Assembly (NCBI GenBank): GCA_021030915.1
Contig: JAGEMR010000206.1
Span: forward strand, 1 to 36,995
DNA length: 36,995 nt
DNA from: Astrothelium macrocarpum
Taxonomy: Eukaryota > Ascomycota > Dothideomycetes > Trypetheliales > Trypetheliaceae
Direction: 5' to 3'
The position numbers and the translations under genes are program-made. The notes beneath the pieces were generated by a model. That model saw only the letters and a list, made by a program, of their open reading frames with translations, did not search any database and was not told where the DNA came from. Shown here piece after piece: positions 12,997-23,010 of this stretch (its first letter is position 1; each line of letters opens with the position of its first letter).

Positions 12997-13565
12997 CTGC
13001 CTTGTGCTGGTCTGGTTATTTTTCAAGGAGCGACTGAAATTGGTGAGGCCTGTTGGACCTGATCGCGTATGTTCGAATGCAGCCGCGACGGCAATGGGAG
13101 TGGTGAATGAAGCCCGCAGAGGGAGATAGGAAACGCGTCGAAAAGTGGAAGAAAACAGTTTGGCGGTGGTATGTACCGGTAAAAATGCAATTCAAGGCCG
13201 TATCGATGAATTCAATATTTTTGGATTAGTAAGGTAGAAAGTGGGATGGTGCAAGGTGGAGGAGTTGGTGGACGTAGGATTTGAGATTGTGGGGGTGCGA
13301 CGCGATAGGAGGCTGCAGGGGCAAAGGTGTGAGACTGCAACAGAAAGATTTGCACAAAAGAAGCAAAGGGGTTTAGTGGGAAGAGACAAGAGGCTCTGGA
13401 GTGGTGGCTTGAAATTCGCTTTGGAATTACTACGTGCAGGTGGAATATTCTGGTGGGTGGCGGCGCGTCATGCACAAGCCTCGGCTAGCTACCGACTACC
13501 GGATTGCTCAGCATCCAGCATCTGGCCCTTCCAGCAGCTCTGCACAAAGAATTCAGGGTCAATTG
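12997..13565. other. Intergenic region upstream of TRR1, downstream of TRM82
   Basis: Should hold the TRR1 promoter and the TRM82 3' UTR. Overlapping short open frames on both strands show no recognisable protein. I could not support any specific binding site by eye. Confidence 0.45.
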
Positions 13566-15299
13566 TTATTCTTCATCTCCTATCCCACGCTTTCTCAATT
13601 TTTCCACATGATACACGAGATCCCAAAATCCTTTGTTGGCTTGAGCTAGTTCTCTCGCTTGCTCGTTCTCCTCGTTTCCTTTAATTGCTGATTCGCCGGC
13701 AGTTTGATCCAACAAGTTGGACGTCAGATGCCCTATCTCAACAAGCTGACCATCAAGCGAATGTTGCTCAAACTTGAGGACATGCAAGAGCGCTGGTCGA
13801 TCCTCCTAGTACAATATTAGTATTCTTCCAGCATACAAGTCCGATATTTCTTTGTCTTACCGGTAGTCTTATTGCCGACGTTGACGCTGGTTGGTGGATG
13901 TTATCAATTGAAAACACGACACTTTCGCCCATGATCGTCACATCCAGGAGATTGCCTGAAAGCGGGTAAAAGATTATTGAGCTATCACGAACATTTCCTG
14001 CTAGGAGTAAATCGAAATCGATATATAAAACTCCCGACACGCCTTCACATGCGATTAAGAGTTTCTAATAAAAACGTTAGCATGCGCCAAAATTGGTCGT
14101 GCTCAAAATTGTCTTACATTACGAATTTTCCAGAGACCCGAGACCGCTATTCGATCTTCGCTATTATCGTCGTGCTTACCATTTCCGGCAGCCGTTGAGC
14201 TGGTCATTGAAAAATCTCGAAACTTTCGTACAGTCGTGCCAATGTCAATTTTGTTCAACAGACGGCCGTGTAGCCAATCCCAAACATAAATCTCATCTTC
14301 TCCTCCAGCAGAGACAAGCTTATCCTGCCCGATTAGACATAATTTGCTGATGAATTGTTTGTGACCTAAACAAAACCCCTCGATGACATGCGTCTGCGGG
14401 TACCCTCGAGTGATGCGGATATGCTCATCTCGGTCGGCAGTGATGATGTACTCTCTAGCCCTGTCGGCATCTTTGTCAACGATTCCAACTACCATATCAG
14501 TCAACATGGAAACATGTCCGAGAAGAAGTTCGTGAGCAAATTTAAGAGGTTCTTTAGTTTTAACATGCTCTTTGATCTTGAGCTGCGCTTCTAGAGCTCT
14601 GCGATTCGTTGCCGAATGCACATTCAGATGACTTGCCGCAGGTTTGAAGGGTTTTGCTGGCGTTTCCTGAGTGGTAAATTCGTCCTTTCCAGCTGATTCA
14701 AGAAGTGGCAACGCATAGACATCTCCAAACTTGTCGCCTGCAAGAATTGTTGTCTCATTCGGAGTCAGAACAACGGCAGAGGGGCGTTTTGGCATGCATC
14801 TGTATAGTGTTAGGATGAGAAGAAGAAAATCTTCTCTTTAGAATTAACGTGCCGTTCGCTCAGTGGCTCAAGTTCTCCGTTTGAGAGTATTCGAAAAACT
14901 CGAATGCACTTATCTTCCGCAGTCACTGCGATGAGATGTTTCTGATCTTCGGTACGTAATAATTTGATTACATTTGGAGTCTGCTCATCATGGGATACCT
15001 TGCGCCTTTTACTTGACGGCTCGTCTACCTCGTCGCCATGGATGTCTTTCTTTGTGTGCCTGGTAAGTCAATGCAAACACTGAAAAGTCAAACGATTTGA
15101 ACAAGAAATGGATTTATCATGAAATTAGCAAGAAAGAGTATCCTACTTGATAGGTTTCCAAGTGTTTGGGCCACACTAAGACGGCTTCATCACAAGCCTG
15201 GTTGATTTTGTAGATGCTACCTTCACGCGCAGCCCAAAAATAAGATTCGAGCTTCTGTTCGAGATGATATTGGCCTGCAAGAATGCATTGAAAGACCAT
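13566..15299 (-). CDS. trm82: tRNA (guanine-N7-)-methyltransferase non-catalytic subunit TRM82
   Basis: WD40 partner of TRM8; the pair makes m7G46 in tRNA. Exons in coding order: 15147-15299, about 14853-15049, 14118-14799, 13861-14064, 13566-13805; about 491 residues. It begins MVFQCILAG, then a KRRK-containing linker, EDKCIRVFRI, MPKRPSAVVL, KFGDVYALPLLES, LLGHVSMLTDMVV, REYIITADRDEHIRITRGYP, and CLGHKQFISKLCL, which is the conserved Trm82 order. Two junctions are irregular. The acceptor of intron 1 (before KDIHGDE) is read as aag at 15050-15052 because the nearby cag sites break the frame. Intron 2 keeps the conserved reading LSER-C-MPKRP only with a GC donor at 14851-14852; the nearby GT donor at 14847-14848 leaves the frame off by one. 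The C-terminus is charged. The gene is divergent from the P0 gene. Confidence 0.9.
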
Positions 15300-15515
15300 G
15301 GCCGGCTCCGAAGTGGACAGATAGAGATGCAATGTTACGAGAGGAAAATAGTTTCGCGGAATACTCGGTTGCGCCGTAGACTCGGTAGGGCTGACCGTTA
15401 GCGCGAAACACGCTTCGCACACAACCTCCAATATTCCGCTCCGACCGAAGCTTGTCTACACCACACACCATCCATTCCAAGTCCTTAAATATCCTAGCGG
15501 CTCAACTTTGAAGCC
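15300..15515. promoter_or_regulatory. Shared divergent promoter of TRM82 and P0
   Basis: The 216 bp between the two start codons must carry both promoters because the genes are transcribed away from each other. Both products serve translation (tRNA modification, ribosome stalk), so co-regulation is a reasonable inference. No specific site is assigned. Confidence 0.6.
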
Positions 15516-16624
15516 ATGGGGGGCAAATCAGGCACCAAGGCGGCTTATTTTGACAAGCTCAAAAATCTCCTCGAAGAGTTCAACTCTGTTTTCATAGGTA
15601 TGTGCGATTGTCAAGGTCGTCATCCTAGAATCAAGCTCTGATTTGTCAATCCAGTCACCGTCGACAATGTATCTTCTCAGCAGATGCATGAGATTCGTGT
15701 GTCTCTTCGAGGCGAGGGTGTTGTTTTGATGGGCAAGAACACTATGGTCCGTCGTGCGATCAAGGGATTCGTCACCGATTTCCCAGAATATGAGCGTCTT
15801 CTTCCACATGTCAAGGGGTACGGGGCGATGATCCGATTTCGCGAGTGTAACTAACAATATTCCTATAGCAATGTTGGATTCGTCTTCACCAATGGCGACC
15901 TCAAGGCAACAAGAGAGAAAATCCTGAGCAACCGTGTCGCTGCCCCTGCTAGGGCTGGTGCCTTGGCTCCTGGAGATGTGTACGTCCCTGCTGGAAATAC
16001 GGGTATGGAACCTGGCAAAACCTCTTTTTTCCAAGCTCTTGGTGTCCCAACCAAAATTGCTCGTGGTACCATCGAAATCACGGCCGACTTGAAGCTCGTC
16101 GAAGCCGGAAGCAAAGTCGGTGCTTCAGAAGCTACTCTACTAAACATGCTCAACATTTCTCCTTTTACGTACGGCATGAGCATTTCCCAGATCTACGACC
16201 AAGGACAAACGTTTACTCCAGATGTCCTTGACATCGAGGAAAGTCAACTCATGAAGGCATTCACGTCCGCCGTCAACACCATTGCCACTGTGTCTCTCGC
16301 CCTCAACTACCCTACCCTTCCTTCTATTATGCACTCCATTGTCAACAGCTATAAGAAAGTCTTGGCTGTCGCTGTCGAAACCGATTACGATTGGGAGGGA
16401 ATTGAGGAGCTAAAGGATAGAATCAAGAATCCGGATAAATACGCATCTGCAGCACCTACTTCGGCAGCTCCGGCGGCAGAGGCGGGCGGTGCTGCGGAGG
16501 AGAAGAAGGAAGAGAAGAAGGAGGAAGAAGAGGAAGAAGAGGTTAGTTTATCTTGGTCTTCCATACAGTCTTCCGCTAACAATAATATCAGGACGAGGAC
16601 ATGGGCTTCGGTCTCTTCGACTAG
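15516..16624 (+). CDS. rpp0: 60S acidic ribosomal protein P0
   Basis: Scaffold of the ribosomal stalk; it binds 25S rRNA and the P1/P2 dimers and helps recruit GTPase factors. Exons 15516-15597, 15655-15817, 15869-16541, 16592-16624; 316 residues, normal for P0. It starts MGGKSGTKAAYFDKL and contains VTVDNVSSQQMHEIR, LRGEGVVLMGKNTMVRRAI and VPAGNTGMEPGKTSF. The Ala/Glu/Lys hinge at about 16460-16541 is followed by the universal P-protein tail DEDMGFGLFD. That tail sits alone on an 11-codon last exon, so the final intron splits the Glu run from it. The start agrees with the family, and the ATG context (gccATGG) is good. Confidence 0.97.
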
Positions 16625-17358
16625 ACAGGTGTTCAAATGGTGCATCTCATATAGCGAGCGAATGGCAAATATTGCTGAACAATCACTTCGAAATAATTCT
16701 GCATGATTGTGTAATATGTGTCTCGTATGAATTGCCAATGGCCAAGCTTTTGGATTTGGAAGATTCATTTTACAGAAATAGGTACGTGTTGATCTTCCAT
16801 GCAATAACACGGAGGCATATGATTAGTCGTTTTTAACCCTGAATTCTTCACTGAGGAACAAAAACAAGCAACAACACACTCTAATTTTTTAATGATCCAC
16901 CCAATCCCCTTCACACCGTCATCATTCTTGCAAATGTGTGGGTAGGCTAACCGGAAATTAGTAGTGTGCTCTCCCTTACCAATACATGTTTTCGCCTGGT
17001 GAGTTGTTCGGTAGATTGTCTTTCCTTGACTTCCCTTGTCTTTGAGCCTGATCGTGTTCGTCTCGTCCTCACCTTTGAACTGGCCTAGTTTTTTAAATGA
17101 ATGTGCCAATTCATCGTCTATTAGTGACCGTCAGGACGTCGATTGTAACTCGTCACATGACACACTCCAGTCTGTAGATGCCTTGCCTGTAGTCTCGTCT
17201 TAGTCCCAAGGAAATTAGTATTGACTGGAAGAATTTGGCTGCAGGAAGAATGTTTGTAGTATTACGAGTCTTTGACTCTCATGACTCATCTCACAAATAG
17301 CGCCGAATCCTTGCCAAATTTGTAGATAAATTGTGATTGTTGACGTCTTCTTCCAGCC
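16625..17358. other. Intergenic region after P0
   Basis: Holds the P0 3' UTR and the promoter of the acetyltransferase gene. A 115-residue open frame on the minus strand (16765-17109) lacks a family match and fungal codon bias, and is not called a gene. Confidence 0.45.
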
Positions 17359-18558
17359 ATGGAGGACCCCGCCATTCCTCCAATATACCACCACTCCCCT
17401 CTATACCCATCTACACTCGTACCACTCCTCCAGCCTCTCCTACCAGCCGGTATTCCACTATGTCAACGACTTCAATTTCCTTTTCGTACGGGCTTCGAAT
17501 TCATCCTCGCCACCTTTCCCCCCGAAACTTTCACCCTACCCAAAACCTTCGTCGTCGCATTATGTGACCGTTCGCGCCGAAATGAAATGGAATTGATGCT
17601 CTTCTCGAGCATTGAAATAGATGGAGCCTGGTCTAACGATGATCTCACCAAACCATCTCAAAATGCCGAACAAAACACCAAATCCGCGGACCACGCTCTT
17701 GCCGTGCTCCAGCTCCGTGCCCTTCTCAAAACCGTCCTCGCGCTACCATACCCACCAAGCCAAGACGACCCAGACTACGACACACTCAGCGCCACAAACC
17801 TCGCCGCCCGCGAGCGCGCCGCCAAAACAGCCCAACCCGATCCCGTCCTCGCATCCCTAGCCGCAAGCAACGCAGCCACGCACCCCAGCGCGACTGACCT
17901 GGAAGAAAGGAACCACCTCAAAATCGGCGCGGTCCACGACGCTGTCTACAACATCCTCCAGCACTCCCTCGCCATCCTTCCCCCCTCCGAGCTCGCGCCC
18001 AACCTCAGCACGGCCGGCGTCTGGGCAGCCGGCTACCGCGAGTGGCTCTTCGACATCGGCTCCGTCGCCACACGCCTGCACCTCCCCGCCACCAGCAACG
18101 CTCTCCCCGTCGCGGCGGACGACGAAAACGGCCGTGATACCGCGGGTCTCCCGGCGGGCCTGCACTGGTCCGCGCTGCGCCCTGCGGAGCTCGCGACGGT
18201 GCGCGCCCGCACGGCGATCCCGCGGCGCGAGCGCACGCTGCGGCTGCTGCCGTCGGTGTGTGTGCGTGCTGTGGGGGGCGAGGAGGCGGTGGCGTGGGCG
18301 TTTTTGGGCATGGATGGGGCGCTGTCGACGTTGCATGTTGAGGAGGGGTGGAGGGGGAAGGGGCTGGGGAAGGTGGTGGCGGCGCGGATGATGGTGGCGG
18401 GGAGTGGGGAGGTGTGGGTGGCGGGGGAGGGGGTGAGGTGGGGGCATAGTCATGTGGCGGATGGGAATGTGGAGAGTTCGGCGGTGATGAGGGCGTGTGG
18501 GGGGAGGAGGGGGGAGTTGAGGTGGTGGATGAGGGCGAATTTGGGAGGGTTGGAATGA
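17359..18558 (+). CDS. GNAT-family (FR47-like) N-acetyltransferase
   Basis: Single exon, 399 residues, ATG at 17359. The N-terminal half has no recognised motif beyond a hydrophobic opening (YPSTLVPLLQPLLPAG). The C-terminal third carries a GNAT acetyl-CoA site: a beta-strand AVAWAFLGMDGALSTLHV, then the Q/R-x-x-G-x-G loop as GWRGKGLGKVVAARMM (about 328-343), and a later ENxxS-like VESSAVMRACG. This layout resembles the FR47/glycine-N-acyltransferase-like group. The acyl acceptor cannot be read from sequence. Base use is odd: codons end mostly in C up to about 18230 and mostly in G afterwards, so the coding strand flips from C-rich to G-rich inside one frame. Both halves are open and GNAT motif A lies in the G-rich part, so the whole frame is probably real. 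Confidence 0.75.
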   Translation: MEDPAIPPIYHHSPLYPSTLVPLLQPLLPAGIPLCQRLQFPFRTGFEFILATFPPETFTLPKTFVVALCDRSRRNEMELMLFSSIEIDGAWSNDDLTKPSQNAEQNTKSADHALAVLQLRALLKTVLALPYPPSQDDPDYDTLSATNLAARERAAKTAQPDPVLASLAASNAATHPSATDLEERNHLKIGAVHDAVYNILQHSLAILPPSELAPNLSTAGVWAAGYREWLFDIGSVATRLHLPATSNALPVAADDENGRDTAGLPAGLHWSALRPAELATVRARTAIPRRERTLRLLPSVCVRAVGGEEAVAWAFLGMDGALSTLHVEEGWRGKGLGKVVAARMMVAGSGEVWVAGEGVRWGHSHVADGNVESSAVMRACGGRRGELRWWMRANLGGLE

Positions 18559-19130
18559 TGATGCTTTGGGAAGGGTGGGAAAGGGTGGGTTCTGAGTCGA
18601 TGTCGACAGGGCTCGTTGCGAGTAGCAGCTCGACCTAGCATTGGTGTCGGGGGGCCAAAGTCAGGAGCTGTCCGTTCGAAAAGATTTGTGTTTGTGTCAA
18701 CCATGAGAGGTGAGTAGGACTAAGATCAGCGTTTAGAGACTCTCATATGATAGCAAATGTACTTAAAATTTAGTCCCTGTATAAGACTCTTCTCACCGTT
18801 CATAACTCTATATATATACGTCACTTTCATCAACAAAAATGTGCTCTTTTTATCCACTATAGGCTTTGTCATATACAGTATATACGCTCTCTCTATCAAG
18901 ACGATTAAGTCTCTCGCTTTTATATTCTTTTTGATCCTTGAATACCTCTTCTCGCTCATAAAAAGAATTTGTCTCATCATAGATTGTCTCAAAATGCTGC
19001 TCAAACATTGATCAGTTTAGAAAATTGTTTACATTCTATAACTGATGAAACTCTACGATCATTATCTTTTAGAATCTCAAAATCTTTGACGTTTTAGTTC
19101 CTCAGAGCCGTTTTGCAATATCGAAGATGA
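18559..19130. other. Intergenic, AT-richer DNA next to a transposon relic
   Basis: A 92-residue open frame on the minus strand (18726-19004) is Lys/Ile-rich and may be decayed transposon coding sequence, but no domain can be named. No other gene is seen. Confidence 0.4.
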
Positions 19131-19354
19131 TGTTATGAATGGTGGACTGAGAGAAAACGCTAACGAAGAGCTGCTGGTTGTATAAATCGAGAAAAATTGA
19201 ATTCATAATACGAAGTCGGATCTGTTTTGTAATTCATATATTCACAACAATCAGGAACCTGGTCATCTCTTCTTCTAATAAGTCATGGACACTCTTTAAA
19301 ATCTAAAAAGTTTTCTAATGCCATGGACTCCCATAGTGAGACCGGAATATAACA
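19131..19354 (+). mobile_element. Copia-type LTR relic (224 bp)
   Basis: Begins TGTTATGAATGG and ends GGAATATAACA, giving the inverted TGTTA/TAACA termini of Ty1/copia LTRs. A few bases downstream, at 19361, TGGTATCAAGG resembles the primer-binding site complementary to initiator-Met tRNA (TGGTATCA is the shared core). No second LTR is found in the window, so this is a truncated copy and not a whole element. Confidence 0.55.
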
Positions 19355-19630
19355 AAAAATTGGTATCAAGGACGAATAGAATAGAACATTTGGAACGATC
19401 CCGTACCGCTAGAGATTGAATACACAGCTCTCAAGCATCAACTAACTCTCGGTGGTGCTTGGTGCCTTTGGAGCATTTTGCTCTTACTGTGATCCATGAT
19501 GACGGGTCAGAATGACGAGGCTTCCGTCCAAAATCTCTTTGGTCGAATATAGAGAGCACTAAGTTTCTTCTTTTTCTAACGTCCAAATCTGTCCGCGGTT
19601 GGTTTTTGTGGTCTAGATAAAATCAGTCTG
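19355..19630 (+). mobile_element. Copia leader and gag start remnant
   Basis: Continues from the LTR with a primer-binding-like TGGTATCAAGG and an untranslated leader. An ATG-ATG start at about 19497-19502 reads MTGQNDEASVQNLFGRI before a stop, which would suit a gag N-terminus. Similarity to the retrotransposon tract ends by about 19630, beyond which no element is recognisable. Confidence 0.35.
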
Positions 19631-19822
19631 ATTTTAAAGCCTAAATAAATGACTACTCAAAGGCTCAATTCGAAGGTGCAATAAGCTAACATGAAAACGT
19701 GACTGACTAAACCAACGTTGCGGATTGCAGAGAATGTTAGAAATATAGAGATACCCGATGCATGTGAGAGAAGTGTCATTAGGAGAATGAAAATGCTTTA
19801 CAAATCGGAGCGTCATCTAAAT

Positions 19823-21709
19823 CTAATGTTCACCATTAGTTGTTGAATTCGACGCAGCGATAGCTGTGATGACAGAAAATTGTCCGCCAGCGCCTGCCCA
19901 GTTGACATTCGCCTCCCGTAATGCGGTGTTATCAATCAGAGTTGCTGTCATGATATCGGCTGATTCCTTGTCATCGCTACCCTGACCCGTCTGAAACGTA
20001 GCATTGAAGCCCCACGAGTAGGCCTTACCATCTGTGGTAACAGCAATGCTATGGTCGCTTCCAGCTGACGCTGTTATAGCTTTGATATCTAGCTAATTCG
20101 TTAGAAATGAGTTGTTGGGTACTTTGGTAGAACTTACCAGGTATAGCAGTGGGTACAAAGAGGATACGAGTTTTTCCACATTGACCCCCATCTACGCGAC
20201 CCCAAACCAAACACTCTCCAATTGTTGCGACTCCAACTGAATGATGTGCTCCGCCTTCAACAGTTTTCATTCTCTTTCCCTCAAGATTATTAACTTTTGT
20301 TGATAAAAGTATAACATTACCAATTTCGTTATTTTGTGTGATGAAATGACCAGCTTCGCCAAAACTGTTAAGACCCCAACTCCAAAGCTCACCTTCCTGA
20401 TCAATAGCAAATGAATGATATGCGCCACATCCTACTACTTTAGCGACTTTTTTTCATTGAATTGAAGTTTTAGATGGAAGAAGCGCTTGATTTCTGCGGC
20501 GTTCAATGATACGACGACCAAGTTGACACTGTTGGTGATTGTCCCAAGCAAAAATTTGACCGCGATAATCGCAGGCCAGAGCATGATTAGCACCACAAGC
20601 GATTTGAACAATTCGTTTGAGTGAAGGAAGTAGTATCGGAGTTCTTTGTTCTTCTATTACATTCCCAGCTTCATCCAATGTGAAGCCGGACTCGCCCTCG
20701 TTATCCTGTATTTCTCAGCCTTTCACAAAAGATCGACAATGAGTTAGAAAAGTCTTACTCTGAAAGTGCCCCAGCCATAAACATGACCATCATCAGTGAC
20801 AGCGAAACTTGAACTATCACCAGCTGCGACTTGAGTAAAGACTGTATTTTTAGAAAAGTGCTCATTTGAGATGGCGGTTGGTGTAGATTCTCTAGGATTC
20901 ATGCCAACATCACTGGCGTTACTGACGTCATCTGCATCATTCATATCCACAAAACCGCCTTCCCATGTGGTCTCCCGTCCGAGTGCACCTTTATCGTTGA
21001 CGCCCCATGGATATATCTCATTATTGCTTATAAGTGCGAGAACATGCATACCACCAACTGAAACTTGGACGACACCCACGGAATCAGGAGACAGATATTT
21101 ATTAAATCGCGGACGCTTCACCTTCTTCACCTCAGGACCAAGGCCAAGTTCGCCAGCACTGACTGCTCCGCAGACGTAAACGTCGACTCTTTGACTTGGG
21201 ACCTGATTAATGATGGTCTTCTTGGCAAGCTTCGACTGCTTTGCTGCGTGGACGCTGCGATTTGATGCCGGCTCTGTTTCTGTTGTCGATTCTTCATGTT
21301 TGCGCTTTCGCGGCCGTGCTTTCTCTTTGGTTGGGTTGGAACCTTTGGCTCTTGAAGTATCTTCTTGCCCTTCCTTCTGTGGTTGTCTTCGAACCTTTGT
21401 TGTCTTGGAATCCTTGCCTGCTCGTGGTTAGTGTTGTAAAGCGAAAAGCACTATGTTGGCGCGGAAGGAGGGTGGATAATTGGACGTGAAATGTGGTAAC
21501 CTTGGCTTCCTCTTTGACGGACATTATGAGAACAAAATCATCAGAAAATCAGCCAAGAAGCGAAACCGCCTACCAGACACGACATTCTTGGCGTTTTTGG
21601 ACGAGGGCTTGGTTGTTCTTCTCGTGCTCTTGGCTTTAGTTGCTTGTCCTGAAGCACTTTGGCGAGCCTTGCTTCTGGCTGGCGCTGCGGCGCTTTTCTT
21701 GGGCGCCAT
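19823..21709 (-). CDS. RCC1-type Ran guanine-nucleotide exchange factor, interrupted by an in-frame TGA
   Basis: Homolog of yeast Srm1/Prp20 and fission-yeast Pim1, which charge Ran with GTP on chromatin. Exons in coding order: 21574-21709, 20759-21417, 20138-20705, 19823-20088; 542 residues if read through. It has a basic N-terminal tail (MAPKKSAAAPARSKAR), then INQVPSQRVDVYVCG, SAGELGLGPEVKKVKRPR, repeated propeller blades (WGVNDKGALGRETTWEGG, VYGWGTFR-DNEGESGF, ACGANHALA, QLGRR, GCGAYHSFAIDQEGELWSWG, GGAHHSVGVA, VWGRVDGGQ) and the terminal SAGSDHSIAVTTDGKAYSWG. Codon 349 at 20454-20456 is TGA, in frame with everything on both sides. Taken literally it truncates the propeller and removes about 36% of the protein. 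A GT-AG removal of that segment is possible on paper but would delete the conserved QLGRR blade. A sequence error, a polymorphism or a pseudogene copy all remain possible. Confidence 0.85.
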
Positions 21710-23010
21710 TGCCCAACCTCGTCGAGAAAAAAGCAAGATCCTCCACGGATGTAGATGAGGAAGGCAGTCTTGTTTTGAAAATTGCAGGCGCGTGAATGCC
21801 AGTTGGCAAGCAAATGTAGTAAGGCCAGTTCCAAGTTGCTTGGATGGGGATCGGGTAGGTCGATGATCCCAAGGTAAGCCTTCAATGGAGAGGGAGGAAA
21901 AGGCAAGGATGTATTGATTCATTCCAAGGTCTGCGTGCTCCGGCCGGATGCGCGCGAGATCACCGTCCATTCCATAGCATATCTACCTTATCGCTACGTG
22001 CCCTTTATTCCTACATGCCCTCTGTCCCAATACGAGAAGTGTCAAAACGGAAACCTTCATGCAGCAAAATGGGTTGACCCGCCATCCTCGGAGAGCTGAA
22101 GTACTGAAGCGCACAAGAGTCAGTATACCCTACGTTGCAAACGTAGAGTTGCACTACAAGGATCAAAAACAAGTAGAGTTACAGATACCAACCAGATTCA
22201 CCCATTCGCTCTTTCACTTTGAGACATGAGCAGTTAGTAAACGAACCTGAGCCGTGTTAGTGTAACTTTGCGCCACACCGGAGCTACGTCTGTGCTGACT
22301 TGGGCTAATCTGAGCTAACCGGAGTCTGCCCCTGAGTACCATCTGAGTACTGCCTGACTACGGCCAAATGCCGGGCAATCGGGGCTATGATAACATGTCT
22401 ATGGTACCCTGCTGAGCTCTCGCCGAAGAGACGCAGTTTCTGAACCGTAAAAATGAGGTATTCAGATTGATCAACTATCTAAGCACGAAGTTGCTAAGGC
22501 TACATGGCAGCTCCAGCGTAGCTGTCTGCCAAGGTAATGTCTGTGTGCGCCAGGGTATTGTTCATGGACCCTGGCTCAAAGTCGTATTCCCTGACTCGGA
22601 GCCGTGGCAATAATTTACTATTATCAAATACAAGATGTTTGGAGGCCAATTTTGTTTCTTTGCTTTTCCCTTTTCTTTTTTTTTCTCTTTTGAGTCAGCT
22701 ACCTTACTAGCCCCAATTAGGAAGCCATAACAGTCAAAAGAAAAAGCAAGTAACGGCCGTTGAGTCACCGCATAGTAATGCCACAAGGCCTGCGCAGCGT
22801 ACTCCATGTCGTGACGGATGACGATCTATCAGGTTATGGCAATTTCTGAACGACGTTGACTTTCAACAGTGCTTTATCTTTAAATTGATCTTCATTCGGA
22901 ATTCTAGCTCCGGAGAGACTCACGCAACTCCAGGACGGTGATTCACCAGTGTAAGAAGCTGAAGGAGGACCAGTCTCCCACATCGTTTTTTGTCCAGTCG
23001 TTCTTCAGCT
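21710..23010. other. Intergenic region
   Basis: 1.3 kb between the divergent RCC1-type gene and the hydrolase gene. No gene is supported. The stretch at about 22230-22390 is rich in short gagct/ggagt-like words that may be a decayed minisatellite, but no clear repeat unit could be defined. Confidence 0.4.

Noticed and set aside
13241..13684. 147-residue plus-strand frame between TRR1 and TRM82
   Set aside because: It overlaps the end of the TRM82 coding region on the other strand and shows no domain.
16765..17109. 115-residue minus-strand frame downstream of P0
   Set aside because: No homology recognised, no codon bias, and it overlaps the expected P0 3' UTR.
20454..20456. TGA read as selenocysteine or as a reassigned sense codon in the RCC1-type gene
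   Set aside because: TGA ends TRR1 and the glycosyltransferase gene here, fungi of this group do not use selenocysteine, and no Cys is expected at the site.
22230..22390. Possible minisatellite of gagct/ggagt words
   Set aside because: No fixed unit length or phase could be found, so it is not called a repeat.
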